Positions 10,370 through 21,523 of a DNA stretch of 64,000 bases are shown here, one piece after another (the first letter of the stretch is position 1; every line of letters starts with the position of its first letter). Origin of the DNA: Tritrichomonas musculus (Eukaryota > Parabasalia > Tritrichomonadida > Tritrichomonadidae); assembly GCA_039105265.1 (NCBI GenBank), contig JAPFFF010000014.1:1426001-1490000 (forward strand). Reading direction: 5' to 3'. The notes beneath the pieces are model-generated. The model saw nothing but the letters and a program-made list of their open reading frames with translations. It had not been told where the DNA came from and did not search any database. A program made the position numbers and the translations under genes.

Positions 10370-11825
10370 GATAAAAAAAAATTATTTTAATTCGTTAAAA
10401 TTTACTTTCAACTAGCAGAATAAAAACAACAAGATATTTGATAAAATTAGTTTTATTAAAAATAATTGAGATTTGTATTGATTATAGAGAAAAAAAGAAG
10501 TGTGGGAGCTGACTTCACATAAATTTAGAATTATTAAAATATTTATATCTTGTGAAATATAAGAATAAATATATAATATACTTTTTGCATATTATTTTAT
10601 AATATTTATATATTTATATATATCTATTGTTAAGTCGTGATGCTAGATATTGGTGTCTAAAAATCCATTTTAATTATCGGTTGAAAAACAGCTATCTAGA
10701 CATATGCGCAACGCATGAAAACAAAATGTATAATATATAAAATTATATTATATTACTATATTTATTATAAACTTTAATTTTGCCAAAATTATATATATTA
10801 TGGGAAAAATGTATTTTAATTGATTTTTTTGATTTTTTATTTAGGCAAATACTTCATAGAACTAATATTTTTGATTCATTTACTCTTATATAGTTTTGAT
10901 ACATTCTATAATAAATATGTTTCTAATTAATGATATTAATAAATACCTATGATTCAGCTGTGGAGATCGATTTTTATATTAATTTTTCCAATCATTTTAT
11001 TAGTTCAGAAAAGTTATTTCATTTTGAATATAATTGAAATATCTATTTAATATTTGAATTAATCCTTTTTATTTTGAGAGAATAATTAAATAAATCATTA
11101 TCTTTTTAATTAATATTGAAAAGTGATAATAATATTCGATATATAAATTTTAAATTAAATGAATAATAATAATTAAAAAATTAATAATTCTTTTAGTAGT
11201 TTTTTATATAAAATCTTCAAAATTTTTTTTCTCTTTTTTTATAAAATTGAAAATTGAATACTTTTTCATCCAATTTTGAAGTTATGTGGATTATGAATGA
11301 TACAAATATTTTTAAATGACATAGCAAATAAAAATATAACATTTATATCATTTTAAACGCCAAAATTAGAGATTTATTAGTCAATTTATCTATTTCAATA
11401 GTTTACGAATAGATAAAAAATATTCAATAGTTTACATATTTTTTTTCTCAGAAAAAAAAATGGAATAATCCACATCTGCATCGGCGGAACGATATTTAAT
11501 AAAATTAATATAATTTTAATCCTTAGAGAACGTAGGAAACTTTCGAATTTTGGAGATATGATTCGAAATTGATATGTTATAATTATTGGGAGAAAATATT
11601 ATCAAATATAAATTTTGAGCAAAATCGTGGCGTTGGGTTTTTCGGAAAACATGTTTTTTTTTTCAAAAATGACGCGAAAAAGATAGTATAGCAAGATTTC
11701 AAAGATATCGTGAAAATATATTATAGTAGTATATAGGAGTCGGTTTCCGCAACCCGAACCCCTAACAAAGATTAAAAATTTATATATATAAAAATTTATA
11801 TATATATATATATATATAAAATAAA
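10370..11825. other. AT-rich intergenic stretch
   Basis: There is no gene. The section 11458-11770 is less AT-rich than its surroundings and includes a short GC-richer stretch (GCAACCCGAACCCC), which may be a relic of another element, but I found no matching end. A TA-rich microsatellite occupies about 11781-11817 and marks the border with the coding fragment that follows. Confidence 0.5.
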
Positions 11826-11917
11826 TACCGCCACCTCTTTCAAATCAACAAATACCGCCACCTCCAAGTGTTCTCGCGAGACCTGTTCTTGCATCCAGAC
11901 CATCTTCATTTGTCGAA

Positions 11918-12838
11918 ATGCAAAAACTCAATTCCAATCCAAAGGGAGAAACAAAGATAGAAGAAGAAGAAGTTGATCGTGAACCAGGACCAGCTTCCAA
12001 AAAACATACACCAGTTCCCAGAGAACCATACAAGCCACCGAAAAGTGTTCACGAAATGAAAGTAAATGACGATTATAAGGAGGATAATGTTAGACCATTC
12101 GACTTTCAAGATGAAATAGATCGAATAAGAGAAGAAAATGAATCCTTGAAAGAACAAATATCGAATTTGGAGACTCGAATGGCTACTTTTGAAATCAACA
12201 TTAAAGATGTAAATCACAATTCCAAAGAACTCAGGAACTACGTCGATAGTAGCGTTAAGTACACAATCGAGCTGCAGAAATTAGAACTAGCTCCAAGAAA
12301 GGTGGCGAAGTACATTAACAAAGTTCATAATATTAAGAAGGACGTGACAAATCTCAAAAATGCACGACCATGTGGTTCCCCAACAAATGATTCATTTGCT
12401 GAAAAGTTGGCAAGATCAAAATTGATAGAGCAAGAACTTGAGAATCTTCGAAACTTGCTGGGCACTCTTGCAGCAAATGACCAGAAAACAGTAGAAGAAC
12501 AAACAAAATTGTTCAAGTCCAATGGATGGAAGTTGTCCAATTGTATTTATCGCATAACACCATACATATCAGCAGAAGAGAAAGAGAAGTTGGACAATGC
12601 ATGCAGCTTCGTTAGAAATGACAAGAGGCAATCACGGAAGCAAGTGATGAAAGCCATCCAAAATTTCATTGATACAATTAAGAAGAACATATATCAACGA
12701 AACTCTGATATGAAGTTGAAAGGAAGAGAGTTCCAATATCATTTTCCACATCTCGATGATGATATGGATGATGATGATGATGGATATCCAAAAATTAATT
12801 TTTTAACTTTTTCTTTGTTTTTATTTTTATCGTTTTAA
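11918..12838 (+). CDS. Orphan proline-rich/coiled-coil protein, probably a gene fragment
   Basis: A 306-residue open frame of unknown function. It is acidic at the start (IEEEEVDREPGPASKK), has a coiled coil at about 65-125 and further helices to about 270, then an Asp-rich stretch (HLDDDMDDDDDG) and a hydrophobic tail that looks like read-through into non-coding DNA. The frame stays open upstream of the ATG to about 11826 and there encodes proline-rich sequence with two IPPP units. Thus the ATG at 11918 is probably internal, and the true 5' part is lost at the TA microsatellite. Base use is visibly richer in C and G than in its neighbours. It may be a captured or transposed gene fragment. 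I do not recognise the family. Confidence 0.45.
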   Translation: MQKLNSNPKGETKIEEEEVDREPGPASKKHTPVPREPYKPPKSVHEMKVNDDYKEDNVRPFDFQDEIDRIREENESLKEQISNLETRMATFEINIKDVNHNSKELRNYVDSSVKYTIELQKLELAPRKVAKYINKVHNIKKDVTNLKNARPCGSPTNDSFAEKLARSKLIEQELENLRNLLGTLAANDQKTVEEQTKLFKSNGWKLSNCIYRITPYISAEEKEKLDNACSFVRNDKRQSRKQVMKAIQNFIDTIKKNIYQRNSDMKLKGREFQYHFPHLDDDMDDDDDGYPKINFLTFSLFLFLSF

Positions 12839-14395
12839 CATATTATTATCAACTCAGTGTTCAGTTTTTTCAAAAACGATACTGTTAGCTTTTTAAAATA
12901 TATTTAAGTTAAAAATATATATTATTTTATATTTTTTTTTTATCATTAGAGAAAAATTACATTTTAAATAATAATTGTTCAAGATAATTATAATCTTTTT
13001 TATATAGGCACTTTTTGAATGACTATTCAAAAAATGACTTGTCACTTTTATTTTATGAACAGTAATTTATTACAGTTATGAACTATTTCGGATTATTTTT
13101 ATGATTTAAGCATTTGATAAACATTAAACTGATGAATCTTGTTTTTCCCCATTGGATAAATGAAGTACTGCGTATATTTTTAATATATATCATAATGAAC
13201 AAAATATATGGGCGGGCTCGAACTTGATTTCCTAAAAAGTCGAGATAAAATTTTAAAAAAGTTATTTCCAAATTTGTTGGTGTAAAATGTCAATTTAATT
13301 TTTTATTTCCAAAAATTTAAGACCAAATTCCTATTGAAATATTTTTAAATCTGAAAATCTTTGAGTAAAAAGACATTAAAATGTTCCAATCTCTAAAATT
13401 TTTTGAACAAAGTTATTAATAGATGATATATGATTAAGGGGAAACTTACCTTTTTTTCAATGAAGTTTTACCAAATTTATTTCAACAAACATGCATGATA
13501 TGTTTTATAACAAAATATTATTATAATATGATTCTCTTTATTATATATTAGTTTCAAGAAATTTCCCAGAGTTTCCAACGTTCTTCCTTATTAAAAATAA
13601 TGATTGTATACCAATTTTGGAGAGAATCTATTTCACTTCACCGTGTCCGCACCTCTAGAAAAAACGATATGATGAATATCGTAAAAGTAAAAATGGTAAT
13701 TCTAATAGTAATATTACGCATTACTACTTCTGAAGAAAATTATTGTATGTGAATATTCGAAGCATTCGATTTCTTTATGAAATTTGGTAAATAAAATAAC
13801 TTGGATCGAATTATTGAGTTTGAAAAATTTAAAAGTGCATTGTTGCAATACTGAAAAAGCAAAAAAAGAATATCAAAAATGGGCCGCAATTAAAATTTTT
13901 AATTGGAGAATAATATTTTCACCGCATGAGAATAAAATTAGAATAGTGGCATAGTATCCAATCAAATATAATTTATTTTATTTGTAACTTCTAAGCCTTG
14001 GTTTTTGTATTTACAATTGTATACAACTTGTCCGTTTAAAAATTACAATTGTAATTACAATTGTAAATACGTTATTTTCTCGATATTAGTTTTTTATTTT
14101 TATCTTGATCTGCAATTATTTTTTTATATTAAAAATGTTTTAAATAATTTAAAAATAAAAAGATAAAATAGTAAAATGTTTTTCAAATTAAATAATATTA
14201 TTTTTGATTCTTCATAAAATAAAAAAAATTTATTCGCATTCAAAAAGTTTCATTAATACTACAAATCAAAAAATCGTTATTTTATGAAAAAAGACGTTAA
14301 AAAGACGTTTATAGTATTTGTGATGTAAAAAAAATAAGGCCTAGTAACTTCATAATTTGATTAATCAAGCTTGCAAGAAATTGATTTTAATAGCT
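12839..14395. other. Long non-coding stretch
   Basis: I see no gene. It holds local palindromes (around 13010-13035; several ACAATTGT units near 14005-14070) and a short GC-richer patch near 13640-13665, without a recognisable element boundary. Confidence 0.5.
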
Positions 14396-14397
14396 AA

Positions 14398-14641
14398 TCA
14401 AACGGTCGTTCTTAATGACAACGTGTTTTTGGACCTTGAAAAAGTTTTGTTTTACACCATCAAACGGTCGTTCTTAATGACAACGAGTATTTATTCAATT
14501 AAGAAGTGGTTAATGAAATTAATTAGTTCAGTTAACAAAAAACGTTATTTTAAATATAATATAACGAACTAATTTTATATTTTTGGTTAATTAAAATAAC
14601 CATTAGCAATCCAATTTTTTTGGCGTTAGCAGGATGCTATA
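14398..14641 (+). mobile_element. Truncated relative of the motif-array element E6
   Basis: It ends in the 20-bp terminal sequence of E6 on the opposite strand (TATAGCATCCTGCTAACGCC, at 14622-14641). It carries two identical ~25-bp copies of its internal motif (CGGTCGTTCTTAATGACAAC) near 14401 and 14463. I find no left terminal repeat upstream, so the copy is truncated or very diverged. Confidence 0.6.
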
Positions 14642-14871
14642 ATTTAAAATTTTTAATTTTATATGTCATATTAAATAATGATTATTTAATCCATAAGATT
14701 GCAAATTGATTTGTATATTGATACAAAGTTCGATGCAACTCTTTACTGAAAAAAAATTAAAATTCAATAATAAAAAATAAGAAATAGTTAAAAAGTATTT
14801 CAATTTATACGAATATAAATAACACAAACCGATGTTTGTTAACATAAAATATGACTATAAAAAAATATCTT

Positions 14872-16596
14872 TCAAAGTTCATATGCTCCTCTAGCTCTAA
14901 AGGTATTTCCTTTCTGTCTCATTACTCTTGCAGACGAAGGCGCTGGAGGTATATTCGCACTCGTACTGGTAGAGTTTAAATTAAGCATCGCCAAATTTAA
15001 TGGCGGTGGCCTTGATGCACCGATCTTCGGTACGCTTGAGGAAATTGATGAAGGAACGGATGAAATATTTGATGAGATGTTTGATGAAATATTAGATGAA
15101 ATGCTGGAAGAAATATTTGATGAAATGTTTGTTGAGCCAATTGGAGTCGATGAAATGTTTGTTGAGCTTGATCGTAATGACAGTGATGAATTGCATCGAG
15201 TTCCTGCTGAAATAGGTTTGAAACCAAAAGACCCAACGCTAGAATTGATTCCTACGCTTGAATTAAGAGGAATATTGGAATTTATTTTGCTATTTAATTT
15301 TGTTGGCTGATTAAAGTGTGGAATTGAACCTATTGAATTATATCGTGTCCTTTGTTCTAATCGTGAAGTAGTATTAGACATACTCGGAGGATTTATATTT
15401 GTTGAAAAGTTTCCTGATCCAGAAAGCCTAGCTGTTTGGCTTCCGCTATGTATATTAATTGAGCTAAATCCACCAATGTTAGGACCTGTTGCACTGTTTG
15501 GAATTGCATTGGTATGCAATAATGATGTCCGAGATGCTTTTTTGGGTGGTCGGGGTGGACATCCATTGGGAATTGAATTTGTATGTTTTCGAGGTTGGGC
15601 TGAAACAGTTGTACGCAGTCCAAGTTGTTGGCCAGAAGCTAAAATCATTGTTGCTTTAGGTTTTAAGTTAACATCTGAATCATCTTGAAGTATATAAAAA
15701 CTAAGTTCTCTATTTGTGTCATGATGAATTACAGCACATCTATTTTGAAGAAGACGGCAATAGTTACTGCTAGAAAAAAGAGTAACGCACATATTTGCGC
15801 AATCTAGCGAATATCCATTTGCTACGCATTGATGGCCTCGAAGTATAAGTTTTAATTTATTTACTTTTAAAAATAAAGCTATTGCTTCTGAGCCATAAAG
15901 AACGCCAGTTCCACGGTTATTTTCTTCAAATGTTTTAATATTTCCAACTGGATCTGACCAAACCAAATCCGCAATAAGGCGATTTGATTCGTATAAAGGG
16001 ATAGGAAGGCTGATAGCTTGAATTGCTGATAAAGTATTCAATGATGGTGAAAGACCGCCATGAACGCAAAAAATCGTATCTCCAACAACAGCAGCTAGTG
16101 GAAGATAGCCAAAAACTTCATTTGCTTTCTGCCAAACGTCATCAGTGCCATATGTATTTAGAACTTCTTCGTAGAATCCATAATTTCTGTTAACGCTTTT
16201 AAATTCATGGTTTCCCCTTATAAGGTAAATCGAACCAGGATACTTAATGGAAAGCGCAAAAAGAATAGATATAACTTCTATTGAGTGTGACCCGCGGTCA
16301 ACATAATCACCAAGGAACAAATATTTGGTTTTGGGTGGTAAGCCAAAGATATGGAATATACGAATAAGGTCTGAAAGATTGCCGTGAACGTCTCCAACAT
16401 AAATAACAGGTGGGTAAATATATATAAGGCTTCCTAATGGTTGAAGCTTCATATTTGATTGATCTAAGAGTCGTAGTATAGTTTTTTCGTCAAATCGAGG
16501 AAAGAAGGTACTCTTTTCATTTATATAATCCCTACCTTTCGAGCTACGATCAAAAAATTCTTTGAATCTGCTCAAGACGGTTTCAGCTGCATCCAT
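14872..16596 (-). CDS. PPP-family serine/threonine phosphatase (PP1-like) with Ser/Asn-rich tail
   Basis: A 574-residue metal-dependent protein phosphatase. All signature motifs are present: GDVHG (68-72), GDYVDRG (96-102), GNHE (128-131), the VHGG region, and RGHQCVANGY followed by FSSSNYC, which is PP1-like. The catalytic domain ends near residue 310. The remaining ~250 residues are low-complexity Ser/Asn/Pro with short tandem NISS units and Pro-rich bits (SRPPPLNL), likely an unstructured targeting or regulatory tail. The ATG at 16671 would add 25 residues upstream (FIKNYIIQIE...), but the family-like start MDAAETVLSRFKEFF at 16596 is preferred. The gene is divergent from SPEF1, with starts 274 bp apart. 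Confidence 0.92.
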   Translation of the reverse strand: MDAAETVLSRFKEFFDRSSKGRDYINEKSTFFPRFDEKTILRLLDQSNMKLQPLGSLIYIYPPVIYVGDVHGNLSDLIRIFHIFGLPPKTKYLFLGDYVDRGSHSIEVISILFALSIKYPGSIYLIRGNHEFKSVNRNYGFYEEVLNTYGTDDVWQKANEVFGYLPLAAVVGDTIFCVHGGLSPSLNTLSAIQAISLPIPLYESNRLIADLVWSDPVGNIKTFEENNRGTGVLYGSEAIALFLKVNKLKLILRGHQCVANGYSLDCANMCVTLFSSSNYCRLLQNRCAVIHHDTNRELSFYILQDDSDVNLKPKATMILASGQQLGLRTTVSAQPRKHTNSIPNGCPPRPPKKASRTSLLHTNAIPNSATGPNIGGFSSINIHSGSQTARLSGSGNFSTNINPPSMSNTTSRLEQRTRYNSIGSIPHFNQPTKLNSKINSNIPLNSSVGINSSVGSFGFKPISAGTRCNSSLSLRSSSTNISSTPIGSTNISSNISSSISSNISSNISSNISSVPSSISSSVPKIGASRPPPLNLAMLNLNSTSTSANIPPAPSSARVMRQKGNTFRARGAYEL

Positions 16597-16869
16597 TATT
16601 TTATTCTTTTTATTTATTATTTCAAAATAAGATATCAATTCAATTTGAATGATGTAATTTTTAATGAACATGAAAGTTTTTCACTGGTCTTTTAAGCTTA
16701 TCAAGAAATATATATATAAAATAACATAAGGGTTATTTAGTTTAAATTTTAATATATTTGAAATAAAAAAATATTTAACTATTTCAGAACATATTTGATC
16801 AATTTTAATACCACCATAAATAATTGAAAAATTTATATAAATTTATATAAATTTATTTAAATTTATTTA

Positions 16870-17451
16870 ATGACTCTTTCAGACCAGCAACTTCAAGAAC
16901 TATATAAATGGGTTGATCAAATTCCTCTTTCGAGACGAAAGAAGAATTTACCACGCGATTTTTCTGATGCTGTTCTGATGGCTGAAGTAGTAGCACACTA
17001 TTTTCCAAGAATGGTCGAACTGTATAACTATGATCAAGGTCTTAAATTCGAGACTAAAGTATATAATTGGAAAACTCTCAACGCACGAGTGTTAAAAAAA
17101 TTAAATTATTCATTAGATACTGAAACAATCAACAATCTTGCAAATGCAAAGCCAGGAACAATAGAACAAGTACTTTTCGAAGTCAGGCAAGCAATTGAAG
17201 CTAAAATTGCGCTTGACCAAAAGCAACTTGCTGAAAATGATGACACTGGTTCTCTTGAAGAAGAAATAGAAGCTGCCAAAACGGCCACAGATAGAAGAAT
17301 ACTTGATGATAAACTGAAACAAGTTAAGGATCAAGCAGCCAAAATTGAGCAACTTGAAAACCAGATATCTCAAATAGAAGAACTTATTCAAATGAAAGAC
17401 GAGAGAATTGCTCAACTCTCTGGGCACCAAAGAAGGCAATCAAATAAATAG
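16870..17451 (+). CDS. SPEF1: SPEF1/CLAMP-like calponin-homology microtubule-binding protein
   Basis: A 193-residue protein. Residues about 5-110 form the CH-like domain of the SPEF1/CLAMP family: LQELYKWVDQIPLSRRKKNLPRDFSDAVLMAEVVAHYFPRMVELYNY closely parallels the conserved ELYxWVDxIPLSRPKRNLxRDFSDGVLVAEV pattern, followed by NWKTLNARVLKKLNYSL. Residues 110-190 are a coiled coil. Family members bind and bundle microtubules and sit in the central apparatus of motile axonemes, so a role in the trichomonad flagella or axostyle is expected (family knowledge, not shown here). The ATG at 16870 is the first in frame and starts right at the family N-terminus. Confidence 0.92.
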   Translation: MTLSDQQLQELYKWVDQIPLSRRKKNLPRDFSDAVLMAEVVAHYFPRMVELYNYDQGLKFETKVYNWKTLNARVLKKLNYSLDTETINNLANAKPGTIEQVLFEVRQAIEAKIALDQKQLAENDDTGSLEEEIEAAKTATDRRILDDKLKQVKDQAAKIEQLENQISQIEELIQMKDERIAQLSGHQRRQSNK

Positions 17452-17872
17452 TTTGATAATATAAATATATTATCAAAAATGTCATTAGGCCTTTAAGAAA
17501 TAATTATTATTTGCCCATCTTCTTACTTTTTATGAAATAGTGTGGTTATTCATGTTAATTATAATATTGAATGATTCGATTATGTGCAAAATATATCATC
17601 AAACTTAGATCTATAATATTGTGTATATATTATTAATATTTTTTACGAGAAGGGAATTTATTTTTCCAAATATCTTTTCGTATAAATTGCTTTTGTTAAT
17701 CATAAACAAATATAGTCATGTTTAAAATGATTTAATGTTTTATTATTTGAATAATTTTAACAACGTATTAATTTTATTAATAGAGCCGTTTATATTTTTT
17801 TCTTGTACAGAAAAAGTTTGAACTATAAACGAATTTTATTGAATAAATGTACGTTAGATTTTAATTCTAAAT

Positions 17873-18553
17873 ATAGGGGGATCAACCGCCAAAAAAATGT
17901 CAGAAAAATAATATTTTAATTTTTTTAAAAAATAAATAGATAGTTTTGTTCTTCATTTCATAAGCTTTGATTTGAAATATTTTATTTTGGAATTCATCTG
18001 CACATTCACAAATGGCGGATACTTTTAATTTGAAGATATAAATTTGACCTTTTTTAATCGTCAAAAGTTAAAATCTTCAATAGATTGGATATTTTGGGAA
18101 AAATTATTCGTAGAACATGAAAATATATCATGTACAATGTATTAAGCTAATAAAAAAGACAAAAGACTTGTTATTTGAATAACAGTTAAAGTCTCATTTT
18201 TTTTTCGCATAACATGTCATGATAACTTTCATTGTCCGCCATTTATGAATGAATTGATGAAATTAAATAAAAACAATTTTTAAAAAATAAGGTTATATTA
18301 ATCTTTATTTTTTAATATATGGATTAAAATAAAACACATTATTTATTAAAATATATATATGGTTTTCATATGACATGTCATGACAAATACATTCGTCCGC
18401 CATTTATGAATGTACAGTTGAAATCAGATAAAAATATTTTTTATAAAATGTATTTTTATTACACTTTAAATCCCCATATTTATTAAAAGCCAAACTCAAA
18501 TTTTTCCTCTCTCTTTAAAAATTTGACAATTTTTTGGCGGTTGATCCCCCTAT
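17873..18553 (+). mobile_element. E5: 681-bp inverted-repeat element, 8-bp target duplication
   Basis: The ends match as ATAGGGGGATCAACCGCC on both strands, then a run of A, then TGTCA. A perfect 8-bp duplication TTCTAAAT flanks it (17865-17872 and 18554-18561). Inside, a GTCCGCCATTTATGAATG unit occurs twice in direct orientation (near 18233 and 18394) and once inverted and diverged (near 18003), the first two preceded by ACATGTCATGA. It has no coding capacity. The duplication length suggests hAT-like mobilisation. Confidence 0.8.
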
Positions 18554-18561
18554 TTCTAAAT

Positions 18562-19013
18562 TTTTTTTCACACAATAAACAAAAGGATGAATTTTTTTTT
18601 GCATATAGCTTTATGAAAATTGTTGGTCATTTATTATTATTTATATCAGTGATATAACCTCAATCGTTTGATTGTATTGTGGTAAAATAAAATAAAATTT
18701 TTGATGTCTAATTTCATTCACGAATGTATAGAATATTGTAACTAAAGGTAAAATGCTTTTTGTATTTAAGATGTTTATGACTCTGTTGGCTTTTTAAATC
18801 TTTTTAAATCTTTTTAAAGAAGTGAAGAAAATAAATGCAGATATTCTAAATAGAGCTGGTAGAGTTTAAAAAAAATAAAGTAATATCAGTTAATAATTCT
18901 AAAGTTTTATTATTTTTATTTCAAAACATAAAAATGGCTGTTTAACCGAGCTCTCATTAGAGCAATACAATGAAAATTATATTATTCTGAGCTTAGTCTA
19001 TATGTTTTAAAAT
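18562..19013. other. Intergenic stretch, nothing seen
   Basis: AT-rich DNA between E5 and the 3' end of the SH3 gene, with a triplicated CTTTTTAAAT unit near 18795-18820 and no gene. Confidence 0.5.
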
Positions 19014-20210
19014 CTATACTTTAATTAATTTATTTTTGTTAAACATATTTTCATTGTTCAGTTCTAGATTATCAGATAAAATTTTCAAATGCGAAAATGG
19101 AACAAATCCGATTTTTGCAAGAGGTAAGGTCATTACAAGCATCCAACCATTTCTTGGCTCTTTTTCCATTAAATATACAGGTTTTCCTTTTGTAAGCTTA
19201 ACTTCATTTTTGGTTTCAGGATCAAAGTCAGATAGCGCAACAGCATTACCGATTGGAAAATAGTTTACTTTTATCCTTTGAATATATATTTGATCAGGTG
19301 ATGCAAAAGGTGATCTAAATTTATAAGGTTCAAAACGAGGAGCTTTTATATCTTTGAAAGATAAATTTGAAACATTGATATATTCTTTAAAATCAGCTTC
19401 AAAATTTATTTGGTCAATTTTTGATTGAAAAATGTTAGCTTGATCAATAATTTCTTGTCCTAATTGAGAAATGTTTTTGGAGACTTTAGGTAGTATTATT
19501 GTTAAAAAGTTCTGAAAAATGGTATCATCAATTCGATTTAAATTTATATGATGGCTGTGAGTATATTCAGTTATTTCTTGATTGCATTGTTTTATTGATT
19601 CCCGATATGAAATATAGTCTGAAACGCTATGTATATATTGTGCATATAATTTTGATATTTTGTTCGATATAACCATTTTATTCACACTTTGAAAAATTTT
19701 TCCATGTGTATTTGGTGTTTGCATTAAAAGATCAGGGGTTGAATTTGTGGGGGTAGAAGATTGACTTGGTGATGCATAATCTCTGTATGTATCATTTAAT
19801 TTTTTTGTTAGCTCACAAACATTCACGTATAAGATTGCGGAATCATGGATTAATCCAGACTTAATTTCTCGATATTGGCAAGAAAGCATTCCTGAATCTT
19901 CTTTGTTTGTTATGCGATCTTTATATAAACGATCAAAAATGTCAGTAAGTTTTAATTTAGATCCATAATTTTTGAAAGATTCATCTATATTTGTGAAAAC
20001 AAGATCAGCTTGCCAAATTGCTGAACTTAGTGTTCCTGTGAATCCAGGAATATTTTCATCAGGTGCATATAAAGCAAACTTTTGAGCTTTTTGAGCAGGA
20101 GTCATTACATTACAAAAAAATTCGCCATATTCTTTAAAATAATGAGATAATTTTTTGTAGCTCTCGGTGGTTTCATCATATGATTTTTCAACAAGAAGAA
20201 TCTTAGACAT
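19014..20210 (-). CDS. BAR-like/SH3 domain protein
   Basis: A 398-residue protein. A C-terminal SH3 domain spans about 310-375: NAVALSDFDPETKNEVKLTKG corresponds to the ALYDFxxxxxxELxFxxGD pattern, followed by GWMLV and IGFVPFSHLKIL, matching the GWW and G-VPxNYL positions. Residues 1-290 are mostly helical with a Ser/Thr/Pro-rich insert (about 145-165), consistent with an N-terminal BAR/F-BAR-like dimerisation module, so a membrane-bending or actin-linked endocytic adaptor is likely (inference). The start at 20210 (MSKILLVEK) is the first ATG in frame. The gene lies between transposon E5 and the right E1 copy. Confidence 0.75.
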   Translation of the reverse strand: MSKILLVEKSYDETTESYKKLSHYFKEYGEFFCNVMTPAQKAQKFALYAPDENIPGFTGTLSSAIWQADLVFTNIDESFKNYGSKLKLTDIFDRLYKDRITNKEDSGMLSCQYREIKSGLIHDSAILYVNVCELTKKLNDTYRDYASPSQSSTPTNSTPDLLMQTPNTHGKIFQSVNKMVISNKISKLYAQYIHSVSDYISYRESIKQCNQEITEYTHSHHINLNRIDDTIFQNFLTIILPKVSKNISQLGQEIIDQANIFQSKIDQINFEADFKEYINVSNLSFKDIKAPRFEPYKFRSPFASPDQIYIQRIKVNYFPIGNAVALSDFDPETKNEVKLTKGKPVYLMEKEPRNGWMLVMTLPLAKIGFVPFSHLKILSDNLELNNENMFNKNKLIKV

Positions 20211-20225
20211 CAAAATAAATGTCAA

Positions 20226-20682
20226 GAATAAAATCCTATAATTATTAAATGTTGTTTGAAAAATTGTGAAAGTTATTGAATTTTTTCATCTGCTAATATT
20301 GAATTGTTTTATACAATAATCACATTTAAATGAAACATAAAAAAATGATACATTATGAAGATTTAGGGAATTTAATTATTCAAAATATTAAAAAAAAGGA
20401 AATCTTTAAATTTATATAACATTCTTAGAAATCCATATTCTGTGATAAAAATAGAGATTCACTCTTTCATTAGATGACAAAAGAAATTCTTTTATCATAC
20501 TAATAATAAAATAAATATTTATAAATATGTATATATTTTTGTTCACAAGGTAAATTAATAGAGATTGTTTATAAAAAAAATTTTACGACTGTCTTAATAT
20601 TTCAATTTTATATTGATTTTTTTTCAAAGCAATTCAAATGGCCCTTGAAAATTAAGATATACCAAAATTTTGAAATAAAAAA
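20226..20682. other. 5' flank of the SH3 gene, nothing else seen
   Basis: Non-coding AT-rich DNA reaching the 9-bp duplication TGAAATAAT at 20683-20691, which flanks the right E1 copy. Confidence 0.5.
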
Positions 20683-21523
20683 TGAAATAATAAAGGAGCA
20701 CGGGTAACCGTTTTTCGTACGTTAAGAATCCTTAAAAAAACATTTATATCTTATTATAAAAACAAGAAAAAACAATATTTTTTAAATATATTGATTATTT
20801 ATATTAGATAATATAATCCATAATGATACATTACATAATTATTTCAAGTGTGATGAAATAAAGTCCTAATGATGTTTTTTTTTGATCATCCAAAGGACTT
20901 GTAAATTAATAGTTTTGATATTTTATTTTAGTGCTAAATGATAAAATGATATTATATCTTTTAAATAAAATTTATAGTAGACTTATAAATTTCCAAATCA
21001 CATTTTTTATTTTTGAAATCCTGGGGAATATTCTTTTCTGTTGAGTGTTTATTTACATTGGTATTTTATTTTGTACCACGATTGGTGTTAATAATTCTAT
21101 TATATTATAATTAATGTTTTGTTGATACGGAATTTTTATTACAAAATATAATTTTTTTAATATATATTTATTTAATAAAGCATATTAAATATAGTATTTT
21201 CATTTTGGAGTTGAAAAGATAATAATTTCATGAATATTTAAGTTTATTAAAAACCAAAGTTTTCGGAAAAATAATAACAAATAATTGTTATATATAATCA
21301 TACCAAGCAAATATAATTATTTATCTGCAGAAAAAATCAATTAATTATGATATTTTTGTATTTTAATGATGTTTGGAGGTTCTATGATATTTTATTATTA
21401 AATTTTAATAATAAAATAGACTATTATCGTTAATATAATGAAATTTCATTTCCAAAATAACTAAATACATAAGTAAATTCAGAATAAAAAATGAATAAAA
21501 TAAAAAAAATTGAGTAGTGAAAA

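Noticed and set aside
13190-13270. tRNA-like GGGCTCGAACTTG segment
   Set aside because: No acceptor stem, anticodon arm or D-loop pairing could be placed around it.
15077-15310. Plus-strand open frame opposite the phosphatase tail
   Set aside because: It arises from the repeated NISS codons read on the other strand; the phosphatase frame is clearly the real one.
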